A stretch of DNA of 64,000 bases from Tubulanus polymorphus (Eukaryota; Nemertea; Palaeonemertea; Tubulaniformes; Tubulanidae): assembly GCF_964204645.1 (NCBI RefSeq), contig NC_134027.1:23548485-23612484 (forward strand). Direction: 5' to 3'. The position numbers and the translations under genes were made by a program. The notes under the pieces were generated by a model. It was given only the letters and a program-made list of their open reading frames with translations, was not told the origin of the DNA and did no database searches. The number at the start of each line of letters is the position of its first letter. Within the stretch, counting starts at the first letter, position 1. Below are positions 1 through 10,946 of this stretch, one piece after another.

Positions 1-480
1 CATCCTGAGACATTTTTAATTGAAAATGACCTATAAATATTAGACATTTTATAAGCATATACTTTGAAAAACTGATTGTCCACACTTCATATGCGTTGAG
101 GACTATGCCTAAGACATAATAAATTGAATGAAAACTAAACACTATCAGACTTTTCATGAGCACACATTCAAAAACTGATTTTCCGCACTTCACATATGGG
201 TTCAACACTTCACCAATGATATTTCTAATCGAAAATGAACAACAGACCCCAGAGACATTAGACTTAATGTCACACTTTTAACTCAAAAGGTGATCGTCCA
301 CACTTCTTCACACGTGTTCAGGAACTCACCTGAGACATTTCTTATTAAAAATGAACTACAATACAAACGCCAGACATTTTATGCTCACACTTTTAACCTA
401 AAAGTTGCTTGTCCACGATTCACATAGTTCAGGATGCCCAAGACATCAAAAATGAACTCAAATATCACAATGAACTGAAA
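1..480. repeat. Diverged tandem repeat, about 115-120 bp unit, about four copies
   Basis: Four imperfect units each contain a segment like 'agacatttt', then a 'cacac/ctttt' stretch, an 'aaaactgatt' or 'aaaagttg' segment, 'tccacacttcacat', and 'gagacat...aaaatgaac'. The copies are diverged and no reading frame runs through them. The remainder to 783 shows no recognisable element. It is the downstream side of the minus-strand MEIG1 exon and so is probably intron. Confidence 0.55.
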
Positions 481-783
481 TTCGAAACCAGACCTCTAGT
501 CTCCCTAAGAAGGAGGGGAAAGTAAAACCTTAACCTGCTAATGATATAGTTAGTTACCTAATTGTTAGTGGTAATTTAGCTTTTAATGGGCTTGAATACC
601 ATGTGGCTTGTGAAAATATCCGATCATGAAACTAAACCACAGACAGGTTACTGTCTACTAATAACACAGGCATTGAGGGGAAAAATCAATCATTCATTTG
701 CTAATTGCGGTAATGCCACGAGTGGCTCTCAACGGGTTAAATGGATTCGAATAATCTCATTGATGAATCTCAATAATTCGTAC

Positions 784-939
784 CGATTTAGATTTTGTAA
801 ATGCCATGTATTCGATTTCATCTCTGAATCCTGCGGTTTGAAATCGGTACGCTTCTTCCACTTCGTCGGACCAAGTCGATGCTCGCACCATCTTCTTTGG
901 TTGGCGGTTTAGTGATGAACTTTCAGTTTGCGTCGACAT
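784..939 (-). CDS. meig1: MEIG1 homologue, first coding exon (partial gene)
   Basis: This 52-codon exon encodes the N-terminal half of a meiosis expressed gene 1 protein, a small adaptor that in mammals works with PACRG in manchette transport and sperm flagellum assembly. After a variable Ser/Gln-rich start comes the diagnostic stretch [19 protein letters not shown], which aligns with the family's W-S-E-E-x-E-x-x-Y-R-F-Q-x-A-G-Y-R-D-E. The start was placed at the Met of MSTQTE (939); an in-frame Met six codons upstream is possible. The reading leaves the exon at a donor reading G|GTACGA after codon 52, the place where vertebrate MEIG1 continues with RWPxTGYVKKLQRRD. That second half is not visible at lower coordinates, so it should lie beyond the window edge. 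Identity is confident; gene structure is partial. Confidence 0.8.
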
Positions 940-1786
940 TCTAGAACGAAATAGCAAAATAATGATAAAACAATAATTTTCTTCCGAAAGACCTGGTAGA
1001 ATTGTGAGCGAAATTCAAGTCCAAAAATATACTTAAATCTTATGACTGTTAGACTGAAATGATCTCAGATTTAATGAACAAAAACCCACAATTGATGATT
1101 TAACAATTTAATTCTGACAGTTTCGTTCGCAGTTTTGACTAAGTACGAGAAATGAAAATAACAATTATTATAGATCTATATCTCACACCTGACGATGATC
1201 TCTAGGGTGAGATCGAAACGTTGTGTTCTTATATTTTAGATGTTTTTATCTTATCATCTGTTCACCACGTTTGAGCGTGGTTATCGTACTGTAATTGTTA
1301 TAGATTTCGTAATATTTTGCTTAATATCCCCAAAGAACCAGGTTACAGGTAAAAAGAAATGTATTTCCATCTACAAAAGATCAAAGAAATGAAAAAAAGA
1401 TGTCAGACATGTAGGCCCTACTGCAACTGACCTGTTCAGTTTTTAGAGATGAAGACTTCGAATTCTATGGTAAATAATGAGACAATTGATAGAACCAGCA
1501 GTACAAGTGGAAAGGCAGTGGTGAATGCTGAAATATAATAGAAAACAACTCTCAAACTAGGGAAATAGTTGATTAATGGACATTTCAAATGGTGCCGTGA
1601 GTGTCAGGCTCCTCATAAGGTACACTGGCCCTGCCTCTGGGTAAGTTGTCTGAAGTTTTAGCTTAAAATGGTTCGGTTTGAATGAATTTTTGTCCTGGAA
1701 ACACAAAGTTAACCCTTACCGAGCAACTTAAGCAATTAAACCCACCACAGAGGGGCTCATAAATATTGTACTTCCGTAGCGTATTA
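940..1786. other. Intergenic, upstream of MEIG1 exon
   Basis: No coding potential was seen. It contains the hammerhead-like core at 1189-1219. At about 1258-1295 there is a hairpin-bearing tail (CCACG, loop TTTGAG, CGTGG) that recurs after the second core at 24.6 kb, where the stem is kept by G-T wobble pairs. The likely source is a Penelope-like or related retroelement remnant. Confidence 0.4.
1189..1219 (+). ncRNA. Hammerhead ribozyme-like core motif (copy 1)
   Basis: The sequence reads CTGACGA, then a perfect six-base stem GATCTC/GAGATC closed by TAGGGT, then GAAAC. This fits the conserved hammerhead core CUGANGA, stem II, GAAA. The identical 31-nt core occurs inverted at 24597-24627. I could not identify stem III with a cleavage triplet next to it, so activity is not shown. 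Penelope-like elements and retrozymes are known carriers of such motifs. Confidence 0.45.
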
Positions 1787-2287
1787 CTAATGTCTATTTC
1801 AACCTGACGTGAGTGCATTCCGTGCGGCCTAGCTCGCTAATTTTTGGCAGTACATACCTGATAAAGGTCTTAATAAGACCAGAAAGGACAGGCAGTCGAC
1901 CTAAATCATCATTTTTTAATCCATTTGAAACTGTGTTGAAGGATATCCAAAAAGTCTTCACTGAAAGGGGTAAAATGAAGAGAAGTGACTCCATGATTTG
2001 AAAGTTTAACAATATGTTTCCATGCCTACGTATCAAATTTCAGTTGGTAGGCATGGAGACATATTGTTAAACTTTCAAATCATGGAGTCTCTTTTCTCTC
2101 AGGATCCCCTCAATGCATATTTTTTGGATATCCTTCAATACAGTTTCAAATGGATTAAAAAATGATGAATTAGGTCGACTGCCAATGCATTCTGGTCCTA
2201 ATAAGACTTTTATCAGGTATGTACTACCAAAACTGACTGAGCTAGGCCACCAGGAATGCTCTCAAGTCAGGTTGAAATAGACATTAG
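1787..2287. repeat. Large near-perfect inverted repeat (foldback element, about 240-bp arms)
   Basis: The left arm 1787-2029 and the right arm 2047-2287 are reverse complements with scattered mismatches and small indels, separated by a 17-bp loop. The outer ends read CTAATGTCTATTTCAACCTG and its complement. Both short ORFs here are by-products of the palindrome. It could be a foldback transposon or a hairpin-RNA source. Confidence 0.85.
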
Positions 2288-3416
2288 GTAAGGCCTAAAC
2301 GTTACGTAGAGTGTAACACCACCGAGGATAATCTGTTCCAGCAGTAGCAGCCAGTAGGTAGGCTTAAACTTAGTATCATCATGAAACATATCACGATCAG
2401 TAAAAGCAGAGAAATTGTAGGATGGCCTATAAATAGGTTTGACCCCAGCTCCCAAATTGTCAAAAAATCAAACAATAAATTGAACATTTTAATTTGACTT
2501 GATAAACAAATGACAAGTTGCTGTAAAACAAACGTAATTTTACTTATTTCCAAACTGTGTTAGGCCCTACTCATCCACCTTAAATTCATACCTACTGACA
2601 CTGGGTTTCGAAGTTTCTTTTGTCGTAGATCTGTCCCGAGAGAATGATCTTGAAAACCGAATGACAGCGCTGTGTTTACGCTGGTTACCATTGACAACAG
2701 CTGCGCCACCTACTAATGACCATCGAAACTAAGGTTTATATTCCCCACCAGTTTCGAATCCCATAAATTCCACTCTGCTCTGATATGTTGATATGCCTGA
2801 TATGTTTTCAACATAAAGCTAGATGAACTAGAATACATATATTAGAAGAACAACTTTCTTTATTTATAGCACTACGATTTTTCAATCATTTTTCATTTCA
2901 AATAAAAAGGAATTCTTAGGTTAAGATATTTGATAAGTTGATTATAAATTTCCTTCGAAGGAAATCAATCGACTTTCCTTCCAAGGAAATTAATCAACTT
3001 GTCAAATTATATCTAAACCCAATTTGGTTAGAAGTCTCTTTTCTCCAAAATGCCGAATCCTAGCTATTACTTGACGACAAGTACTCACTCTGTACCGCTC
3101 CAATCAGTAAAACCATCAAATTGATGAACTCGATTTGAAAAGTCTACTTTTCCAATTATTCAAGTTCCCCAATTCTAAACACAATCAATTATTCAGTCCC
3201 AACACTACAGAGTAAGCCACGGTTTAATGAAGAACGAAAAACAATGCGATTAATTAGAATATAAAAATCATTTTATTTTTCAAGAATAATAATTCCGGAA
3301 TAAAAGCGTTAATGGAATGTATAAGCAGTTTACAACTCTGTTATCATAATGGAAACACAGGGACAGCGTCATGAATTGTTTTATAGAAAATTCTAGTCAA
3401 CTTTTAAGTTTAAAGA
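2288..3416. other. Intergenic, with a 90-bp palindrome
   Basis: No gene was recognised. Around 2926-3012 a compact palindromic element has ends like AGATATTTGATAAGTTGATT, with internal 'tttccttcgaaggaaa' and 'tttccttccaaggaaa' blocks. It resembles a tiny MITE. The rest is AT-rich unique-looking sequence. Confidence 0.4.
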
Positions 3417-3702
3417 CCCTGTCAGCACTGACTAATTAATACCCTATAGTGCTGGAGATAAATTGAAAATTTTGAAAAATTCCACCCTAGTGTGTTGAAT
3501 AATGGGAATACCACTATAGTGCATCTACACCGCAGCGCGGTGTATCGTTAGTTACTAATATTTCACTATGTTTGACAGGTGCTGCCATTTTGCAATAGAG
3601 ATAAAAACTCAGCTAATTACATCAACACACTGCAGTGCGGTGAACTAGCAAAATCCATCACTGATTTATACACCGCACTGCGGTGTAGATGCACTGAAAG
3701 GG
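3417..3702. mobile_element. TTAA-type MITE with internal 'acaccgcactgcggtgt' palindromes (copy 1)
   Basis: The right end reads GCACTGAAAGGG followed by TTAA (3703-3706), and the left end reads CCCTGTCAGCACTG. A second copy in opposite orientation lies at 20087-20389. Each copy carries three variants of a palindrome of the type ACACCGCA-TGCGGTGT. TTAA flanks and CCCTTT ends suggest piggyBac-type mobilisation. Confidence 0.6.
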
Positions 3703-5572
3703 TTAAACAAAACATTACGTCTCAAATGAATACGTTAGTTCTGGTAAATACCTCAGTCCCTTTTGACGCTGCCCTGGCCTCGAGGTATTAGAATTCATTA
3801 TAACATAAAAACCTAACAGGCAAGCCAGTACGTTTACATCTAGCATAGAATACTTCTAACATCAGAAACAAGCCGATACGTATACATCTTACGTAGGACA
3901 ATCATTTCTTAACGAAACATTAATATATGCAATCTCTTTTCATCAACAGAATATAATAAGTTATAAAGTACGGATATGTATTTGCATATATGAGATTCTT
4001 CTTTTTCTTCAAGTCCCTGTATGAAAAAAGTGTGAACCTTAGTCAAACGGCAATAAATAAAGATAAAACTTAAAATTTGATAAACTACATGTGGAAGCAT
4101 TCGAGTACAAGACGCTAAGCTAACAATCATATTGCCTAGGTCGAGATAGCACACAATTCCTGTGTAGAAAATCTTATAATATAAAAAATGTTCTGTCCGA
4201 TGTAAGTATATCGAACAGCAACATTTCGGCTATATTCTAATAGCCATCATCAGGCATAAAAATATAATCAAAATGAACAAATTGGCTACAAGCGGATGCA
4301 GATAAGAATACAAGGGTCTAACCTCGATAGAATGATACGTATAAAAACTAGCTAAAATCGCTCAGTATAAGATCTAGAATATAACATAGATTGTAAAGTT
4401 ACAACGCGCGAGTAAATTGGAAGAAGTTGAAATACGATTAAGGAAATATAATTTTGGCCAAGTTTTACAGGATGTGGAGAATGAAAATCGGAAGATTTTT
4501 AATTTTTCGGTTATTACCATGATTTCTCATTGTTACTATATCCTCTAGGTTAATGATTAAACAAGTCACAGGCGCGCGACCCAAGGTTCTCGGGCTCGGA
4601 TTCAAACAACAAAATTACCATGCGTTTGTTCCCATTGCATTTTGGATATGTCATATCCAGGGCCATTACGTAATTTTCGTCAAGACAACTATTTGAATTT
4701 CGATCCCGTTCCTCAGTTATGAGGTCATATTCGAAGTCACGTCCTAGAAAACCACTTTTTAGTGCCTCGTTCCGCCGCTAGGTGGCATACTGGGCCCAAT
4801 TCTTTAACTGCACAACTAGTCCCCGATACTAATATTCAGGCCTACCAACCTCTGAGAAGTGCTATCAGTAACAAATTAAAATTTTTTCAGTAACATGTTT
4901 TCTTCCATATTTCAATGAAATGTTACTGATCAGTAATCAACAGTAAGACCCTCAGTAAAATCTTTCATATTTCTGTATGCATCAAACAAATCAATCAGTA
5001 TATCCGGTTATAAAACAGTAACAAATACTGAAAATCAGGAACAGTTTGCAGCTCTGAATATTGTACGCTCATGCTTCATCGAGATCGATCCGCAATTAAT
5101 GAGCTGAAAGACATACAGACGGACAGTTCGAAAATAAGGATTTCACGGACGCCCGAGAACCTATATTTCCATGGTCATAGTTGAAAACAACATTTACGAA
5201 CCAGAGCCCTGAAGCCGAGTTCCATACATTACGGTATAAACACGGCGATTTCTTTTTAAGATATAAATTTACGGTCAGATAATAACGATTAATACGTTGT
5301 AGAGACATTTTGCCAACTCCGAGCTGTATGAGAGACATCCACAGAACATTGCATTACCGGTCTCCACACAGTTAATACCGCTTAATCCAGAACAGCAGGG
5401 ACAAATTTATAAAAATGAAATCCATCTGGTTAAACATATTCACGTCCGTAAATAATATCTGAATTCGATCGAAGTCTCGATCGAACTGGTCCGGATTAAG
5501 CGGGTTAAATTGAGACAGTTATCGAAATATCACGATACTTTGTACCGTGCAAACAATTTAAAAAGTCAGTAC
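3703..5572. other. Non-coding stretch with a hammerhead-like remnant
   Basis: No convincing exon was found. On the minus strand at 4223-4253 a hammerhead-like core reads CTGATGA, stem GGCTAT/ATAGCC with a TAGAAT loop, then GAAAT in place of GAAAC. The remaining sequence shows no recognised feature. Confidence 0.4.
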
Positions 5573-5734
5573 GGGACCATTCATTTATTACGTACGCATA
5601 AAATTTGAATTTTTCAACCCCCTCCCCCCTCTGTATGCAAAATCCATTTTTTCATATACATTAAGCATTACAGTACGCAATAGCACTGACACCTCCCCCC
5701 TCCCCTAATGCATACGTAATAAATGAATGACCCC
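5573..5734. mobile_element. Short MITE with 25-bp terminal inverted repeats
   Basis: The ends read GGGACCATTCATTTATTACG and the complement of a near-identical sequence (CGTAATAAATGAATGACCCC), around a C-rich interior. A shorter relative lies at 7724-7832, and a lone end-like piece lies near 60885. The target duplication is unclear. Confidence 0.6.
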
Positions 5735-5983
5735 TATACACTAATCTGAATTGGCCATAAAGGCCTAGATTTGTAAACCTACTTTTAGCACGCGGCATAT
5801 ATAATCGCTTTAAGCTAGAACTTATAAGTTTAATATTAAACAATCGATTTAAACTTCTGTCAAGCAAAATATCGCAAATAACAAATCACTGTGACTTTGA
5901 AACAAGTCCAACTTAACCACTTCAGCCTCTTAATTGTAGAAAAGAAATCGAAAATGGACCACACAATGTTCAATTCTAATTAA

Positions 5984-6573
5984 CCCTTTCGCTACGTACA
6001 CGCTTGCACCGCCCCGTACGTAAGGTATTTTCCGAAAAATTCGATTTTTTTCAAATTGTTTTTAACCCCGATTTTTCGCGTTTTTATCGAAGATTATGAT
6101 GTTATTTAGTGAAAATCAGTAAAAAATCATACCAACAGCCTTTTCTGTAGGGGGGGGCGTGTTGGGGGGGGGGGTCAGGATGGGTTAGAAATTTTTTTTT
6201 TTCAGTTCGTCCCAAGAGTCGTCTCCGCCCAGTCCGAAATCACCCCCGTCATCTAAATCGTCATCTTCACTGTCGTCGTCGGCGTAAATCTTGCCTAAAA
6301 CTTGTTTAGCACTGAAAACTTTCTTTCGAGCAGCCATCTCAATCCCGCGCAAATTACCATGTGCTCAACAGGCTGACAGCACCAACTACTGACGCATTTT
6401 CGCCATCTGTTGTTTAGAAAGCTAACTATCTTGTCTTACATGCGTTTCCATACTGTTTGCTGTGTACGCGTTCGAGTTATAAATCAATAGGTGCATGACG
6501 TTTCTACAACGTCATACGCACAGCACGTGTCACTCCATATGACGTTTCCAAAACGTCACACGTAGCGAAAGGG
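5984..6573. mobile_element. Non-autonomous piggyBac-like element, 590 bp
   Basis: The element is bounded by TTAA on both sides (5980-5983 and 6574-6577) and by perfect 14-bp inverted ends, CCCTTTCGCTACGT. Subterminal 'tgacgtttc.aaacgtcac' motifs repeat near the right end. It contains the start of a transposase-like reading frame on the minus strand. TTAA duplication and CCC-starting ends are the piggyBac signature. Confidence 0.85.
6185..6337 (-). pseudogene. N-terminal remnant of a piggyBac transposase
   Basis: This 50-codon frame opens MAARKKVFSAKQVLGKIY and continues with a strongly acidic run (DDDSEDDDLDD) and a GLGGDDSWDEL segment, then runs into a poly-A tract and stops. A short basic start followed by an acidic, Asp/Ser-rich segment is typical of piggyBac transposase N termini. 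The catalytic DDD domain is absent, so it is a deletion derivative. The assignment rests on the terminal repeats plus this composition. Confidence 0.6.
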
Positions 6574-6703
6574 TTAAGACCAGTCTTAAGATTTAAGACC
6601 ACTTTTGGACGCCCCTGCAGTTCAAGTTTAGTTACCGTTGGTTAGTTCATGTTTTCGATTAAAGCGCGACGATCGAAACTGAACCGTATCAAACCGAACG
6701 TTT

Positions 6704-9700
6704 CTAATTCCACAATTTCAATCGTTTCTTCGCGTCGACGACGCGTTTCACCAGATCGTCGGCGAACGTCAGCATGTGGCGATCCTTCACGTAGTTCGTG
6801 TCGCCCTTCGACTCCCAGTTGCGATAGTGATGCAGCAAGCCCTCGTCGCGCGCGCACACGTACGAGTCGCGCGACCCGGCGCCCGAGTACTCCCACACGT
6901 TGTGCACGCCGAGCACCAGCGCGCGTGACGCCACAACGATATTCTTCGAACGCTGCCCGGCGCCGTGAACGCGCGGTTCGCGCCGCGTTTTCAACAACGA
7001 CTCCAAGTTCAACTTCTTCAACGTGGCGTTCGCGCCCGTCTCCTCGTCGTCGGGCCACTCCGTTTTGAAAAACGTGTTCAAAAACATCACCGACGCCGGC
7101 TCGGCGCCGTTGTTTTTGGCGCGGATACCGTCGATCAAACCGCGCCACGTCCGATGTCGGCGCGGTACGGCGAACTCATCCAAATCGGTGACGACCACGT
7201 ATTTGTATTTTTTCATATTGCGAAACAGGCAATCATTGAGACAGGCGATCTGCGCAAAGTAATGCACCTCGACTTCGACGCGTTCGGGCCACTTATCGAC
7301 GACGACCGGCGGATGCCAGCGCACCAACTCAACGGTGCCGCGCGATTCGTAATCGCGCAGTACCCGCGCGACCGGTTCGCCGAGCGTGTGGTTGTAGAAC
7401 GTGAAGTGGTCGGCGCCGAGCAGCGAGTTCAGCTCGACGTTCTCAACGATTTGGTCGACGCGTTTGTAGCCGAAGTTGAACGGCGGCATGCAGACGGCGA
7501 AACCAGTCAATTTGGCGTAATCGACCGGCGCGCGATTCAACACGTTGATTCGATTGGCCGGCATATCACAACGATCCGGCACGACGGAGACGATGTACGG
7601 AGCGCCATCTACACCCGACACGGGACAGTTGAAATAGAAACTGTTGTATCTGAAAAATACGAACGATTAGAATATTAGACTTTAAAGAAAAAAATCTTGC
7701 TTCTTTCGCATTAAAAAAGGACAGGGACCATTCACTTAGTATGTACGCAAGGGTAAAGTGAAATGTACAGCTGCATGCAAGGGGGGTGAAAAATCGGCAG
7801 ATTTTCGCGTACGTACTAAATGGATGGCCCCCAGGCCCATCCCTGGGCCGATCAACTACCTGATATCTCTCTAATTGTAGTAGTTTTCATGAAAATTTCA
7901 GATTAATTTAACACTAAAGATAGTCTGTTTAATTGAAAATGAATTAGAAATTATCCGGACTTCTAGACTATTTTGATATTTTTGGCAGCCAGGTTTGCCC
8001 GGGGTCATCCAATTCAAACAAAGGGTGGTTCAAACTGGTATCAGGACAGTATCCCCCTACATTTTTCCTCTCTATTGTAATGTAACGTAATTCATTTCAT
8101 CATCAATTATAATTACAAATAAAATCTATAACAAATAAGTAGAATGATGATGCCCCTGACAATAACCCCGATAAAATCAACGATGGAATAAGCCCCCTAG
8201 AAAAATCATATGACCACGGACTTTCACAAAACATCAAAGGTTAAAACTATACGATTCCTTATTTCAATGGAAAAATGTGCCACGTATAGATTACCATATT
8301 GTAGATATATACATTATAGGTACAGGGGCGGATCCAGGATTTTTTCGAGGAGAGGGTTCATAAAGAATGTTCAACCGCCGACTAAAATCTCTGAAAGGGG
8401 GCCTATACGGCATATTGTTTGGCCAAACATAAGATGATATGGCAACGATTATGTAGTACCGTTTACCCGCTTTGTCTTGAGTACATTCCTTCATGAAAAC
8501 AGGAAAACGATTAAAAATGTTTTTGGTCGCTGAGCGGAGGGTCGCACCCCATAAAACCCCCCCTCAGGATCCGTAAATTATATTGTCCTGCTTAGGGGCA
8601 AATTTCATTGGGAGGAATCTCCACGGGAAGGTGTCCGAGCGTAATTTCACCGGGACGATATGCGAAGAGGTAAGCTACGTAATAATAATCTGAGGTTAAT
8701 GGTCAAGGAGTAATAGTAATTGTAGGAGGCTTCACCAGTGGCGTTGAAACTGTAGCGACTGTAGCCGTGGAAATAATTTACTGAATGACGTTTTTTTTCT
8801 TTCTATTCTGTTTTCAACAAAATTGAAGTAAATTCGCCGCGGCAATGTTAGAACTTGTCAAAAATAGGCTATTAGCAGCGGCTATTAAAAATTGCTTCCA
8901 ACGCGCTTGTTCACTATACGATAAGTTAAGACATTTTCATTTAACTAGGGGAGGCTCCGAGAAATGGCAGGTTTGATAAAATCCCGTCTGAAAAGTAGAT
9001 CGGCGAAATCGATTCCGATCGATCGAAAATGTGTGAAAATCTTTCCGGCATTTAACAACATACGACAATAGAATGATTGATGAGCGTCGATCAATCTCAC
9101 ATCTGTTACAAACTGACAATAGAACGAGGTGTCGATTTCAATAATAACTCTAACCGAAGGCGTCAAACTGACAATACTTTAATCGGTCACATCTTTCCAA
9201 CCGAGCGCCACATCGCTGTCTAATTACACTTCATAAACTAGACTTTAGCCTCTGCAGGCAGGGTCCAATTTAAACATTTGTCCGATTGACCGGGACAAGT
9301 ATATTCTCATCAGGGCAAGTAGGTTATCATTCATTACTTGTCCCACGGGCTTGTGAAATTCTATGTCACAAAGCTTTTTTCCCACTCGATACAACGGATG
9401 ATAGTGCCACCAATCGTACTGCCTGTGTAGGGCAATCAAATCCCTGCCAGGGAAGAATGTGACAGAGTCATGATGCCATCAGGTTCAAATCCCTGTAAGG
9501 GAGGAATGTGGCAGAGTCTCATGATGCCATCAGGTTCAACTTCCTGTAAGGGAGGAATGTGGCAGAGTCCCATGATGCCATCAGGTTCAAATCCCAGCCA
9601 GGGAAGAATGTGACAGAGTGTCATGAGATGCAATCAGGTTCAAATCCCTGCCATAGAACGTGGCAGTCTTAACAATGCCATCAAATTCGAACAGATGGGA

Positions 9701-10899
9701 ATCCTGTACTATTTTTCAAACGCACAAATTCAACCGTTCTTTAGATACAGTCTGTCTCATAAATCGATAATCAATGCTACCACCTGCCCATTATTGGAGT
9801 TGTTAAAAACGGATTAACCTAACTATCGATTTTATTCAATGTTCGATATTATGTTTCATACTCAATAATGAACAAGAGCGCGGTTTGAACAGAGTTCGTA
9901 ATAATCCGCAATATGCAAATCGAAAACAAATTCACCATAAAATGCAAATACAAACGCTTCTACAAACAATTTCCAATGGATCATGCTGTATCCAAACAAC
10001 AGCCGTACAGGGAGGGATGCAATAAGAGCAGCCGCGACAAACAGCTTTCGCACTGTTAATAATATGAGTGGTGTGAATGAAACCGAAAACCAAGCTGAAT
10101 ATACGCCAGAAGAGTTGCGAAATTCAAAACCATTTTCCAAAGCCTTCCGAGCCAATACTGGAACTATTAGAAGTCGAAATCAAGCCAATAATCAATTTTA
10201 TCATCTAGACGCGGTGCGTTTTACGAACCACATCAACTCCTAGTCACATAACATCCAATTGATTTAAAACTTTGTGGTTTCTACGTGGTACCCCTTTTTA
10301 TTTTAATTGCTAGGCTAGTCCTGTTTATTTCACTTCTCATACATAGCCCCCTGTTATCGTTCTACGAGTTTATTTGTAAAGCTTAGTTACTTCTTTTCTG
10401 GTCATTCCGCCTGTTGTGGTTTTCATTTCGATAAATGTTAATCGTGGGATTTCTTTATTTATGCCAATAAAATATTTGGACAACGAGAACCACCTTCGAG
10501 AGGAATCAATTCCATTGATCTAAGCTTATAGTACAGCTAAATCTTCATTATCCGACATATTCTGGATAGTATCACAATTACGAATGCTGTAGGCAAAAGT
10601 TATCAGATGGCGTGTGGCACTTATTGACATTTTTTGTGAAAATTAAGCCCAATTTAGGGCCTCGACATTTTTTTTTCTCCAAAATGTAGCACCTAGCTTC
10701 GAGCGTTGTTCGAAATGGCTTGAAATTCATGCTTCTCGCGGAAATATGAAATGTTGAGCACTTCATGCAGCTTTCAGAAACTAATCAACGCAGTACTGCG
10801 GATGAGTGTACAGGAGCGTCCAGCAGTGAAGACAGATGTCTCATTCAGTCCCTAGGTGGTTTTACCAGATGGACCTGATCAATGGGGCACCAGCAGCAC

Positions 10900-10946
<47 letters not shown>

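Noticed and set aside
1794-2036. ORFs of 80 and 62 residues
   Set aside because: They lie in one arm of a palindrome and mirror each other.
6642-7678. Several overlapping ORFs of 79-237 residues near the GT92 exon
   Set aside because: They are GC-rich shadows of the real minus-strand exon, which alone shows GT92 motifs and splice phase.
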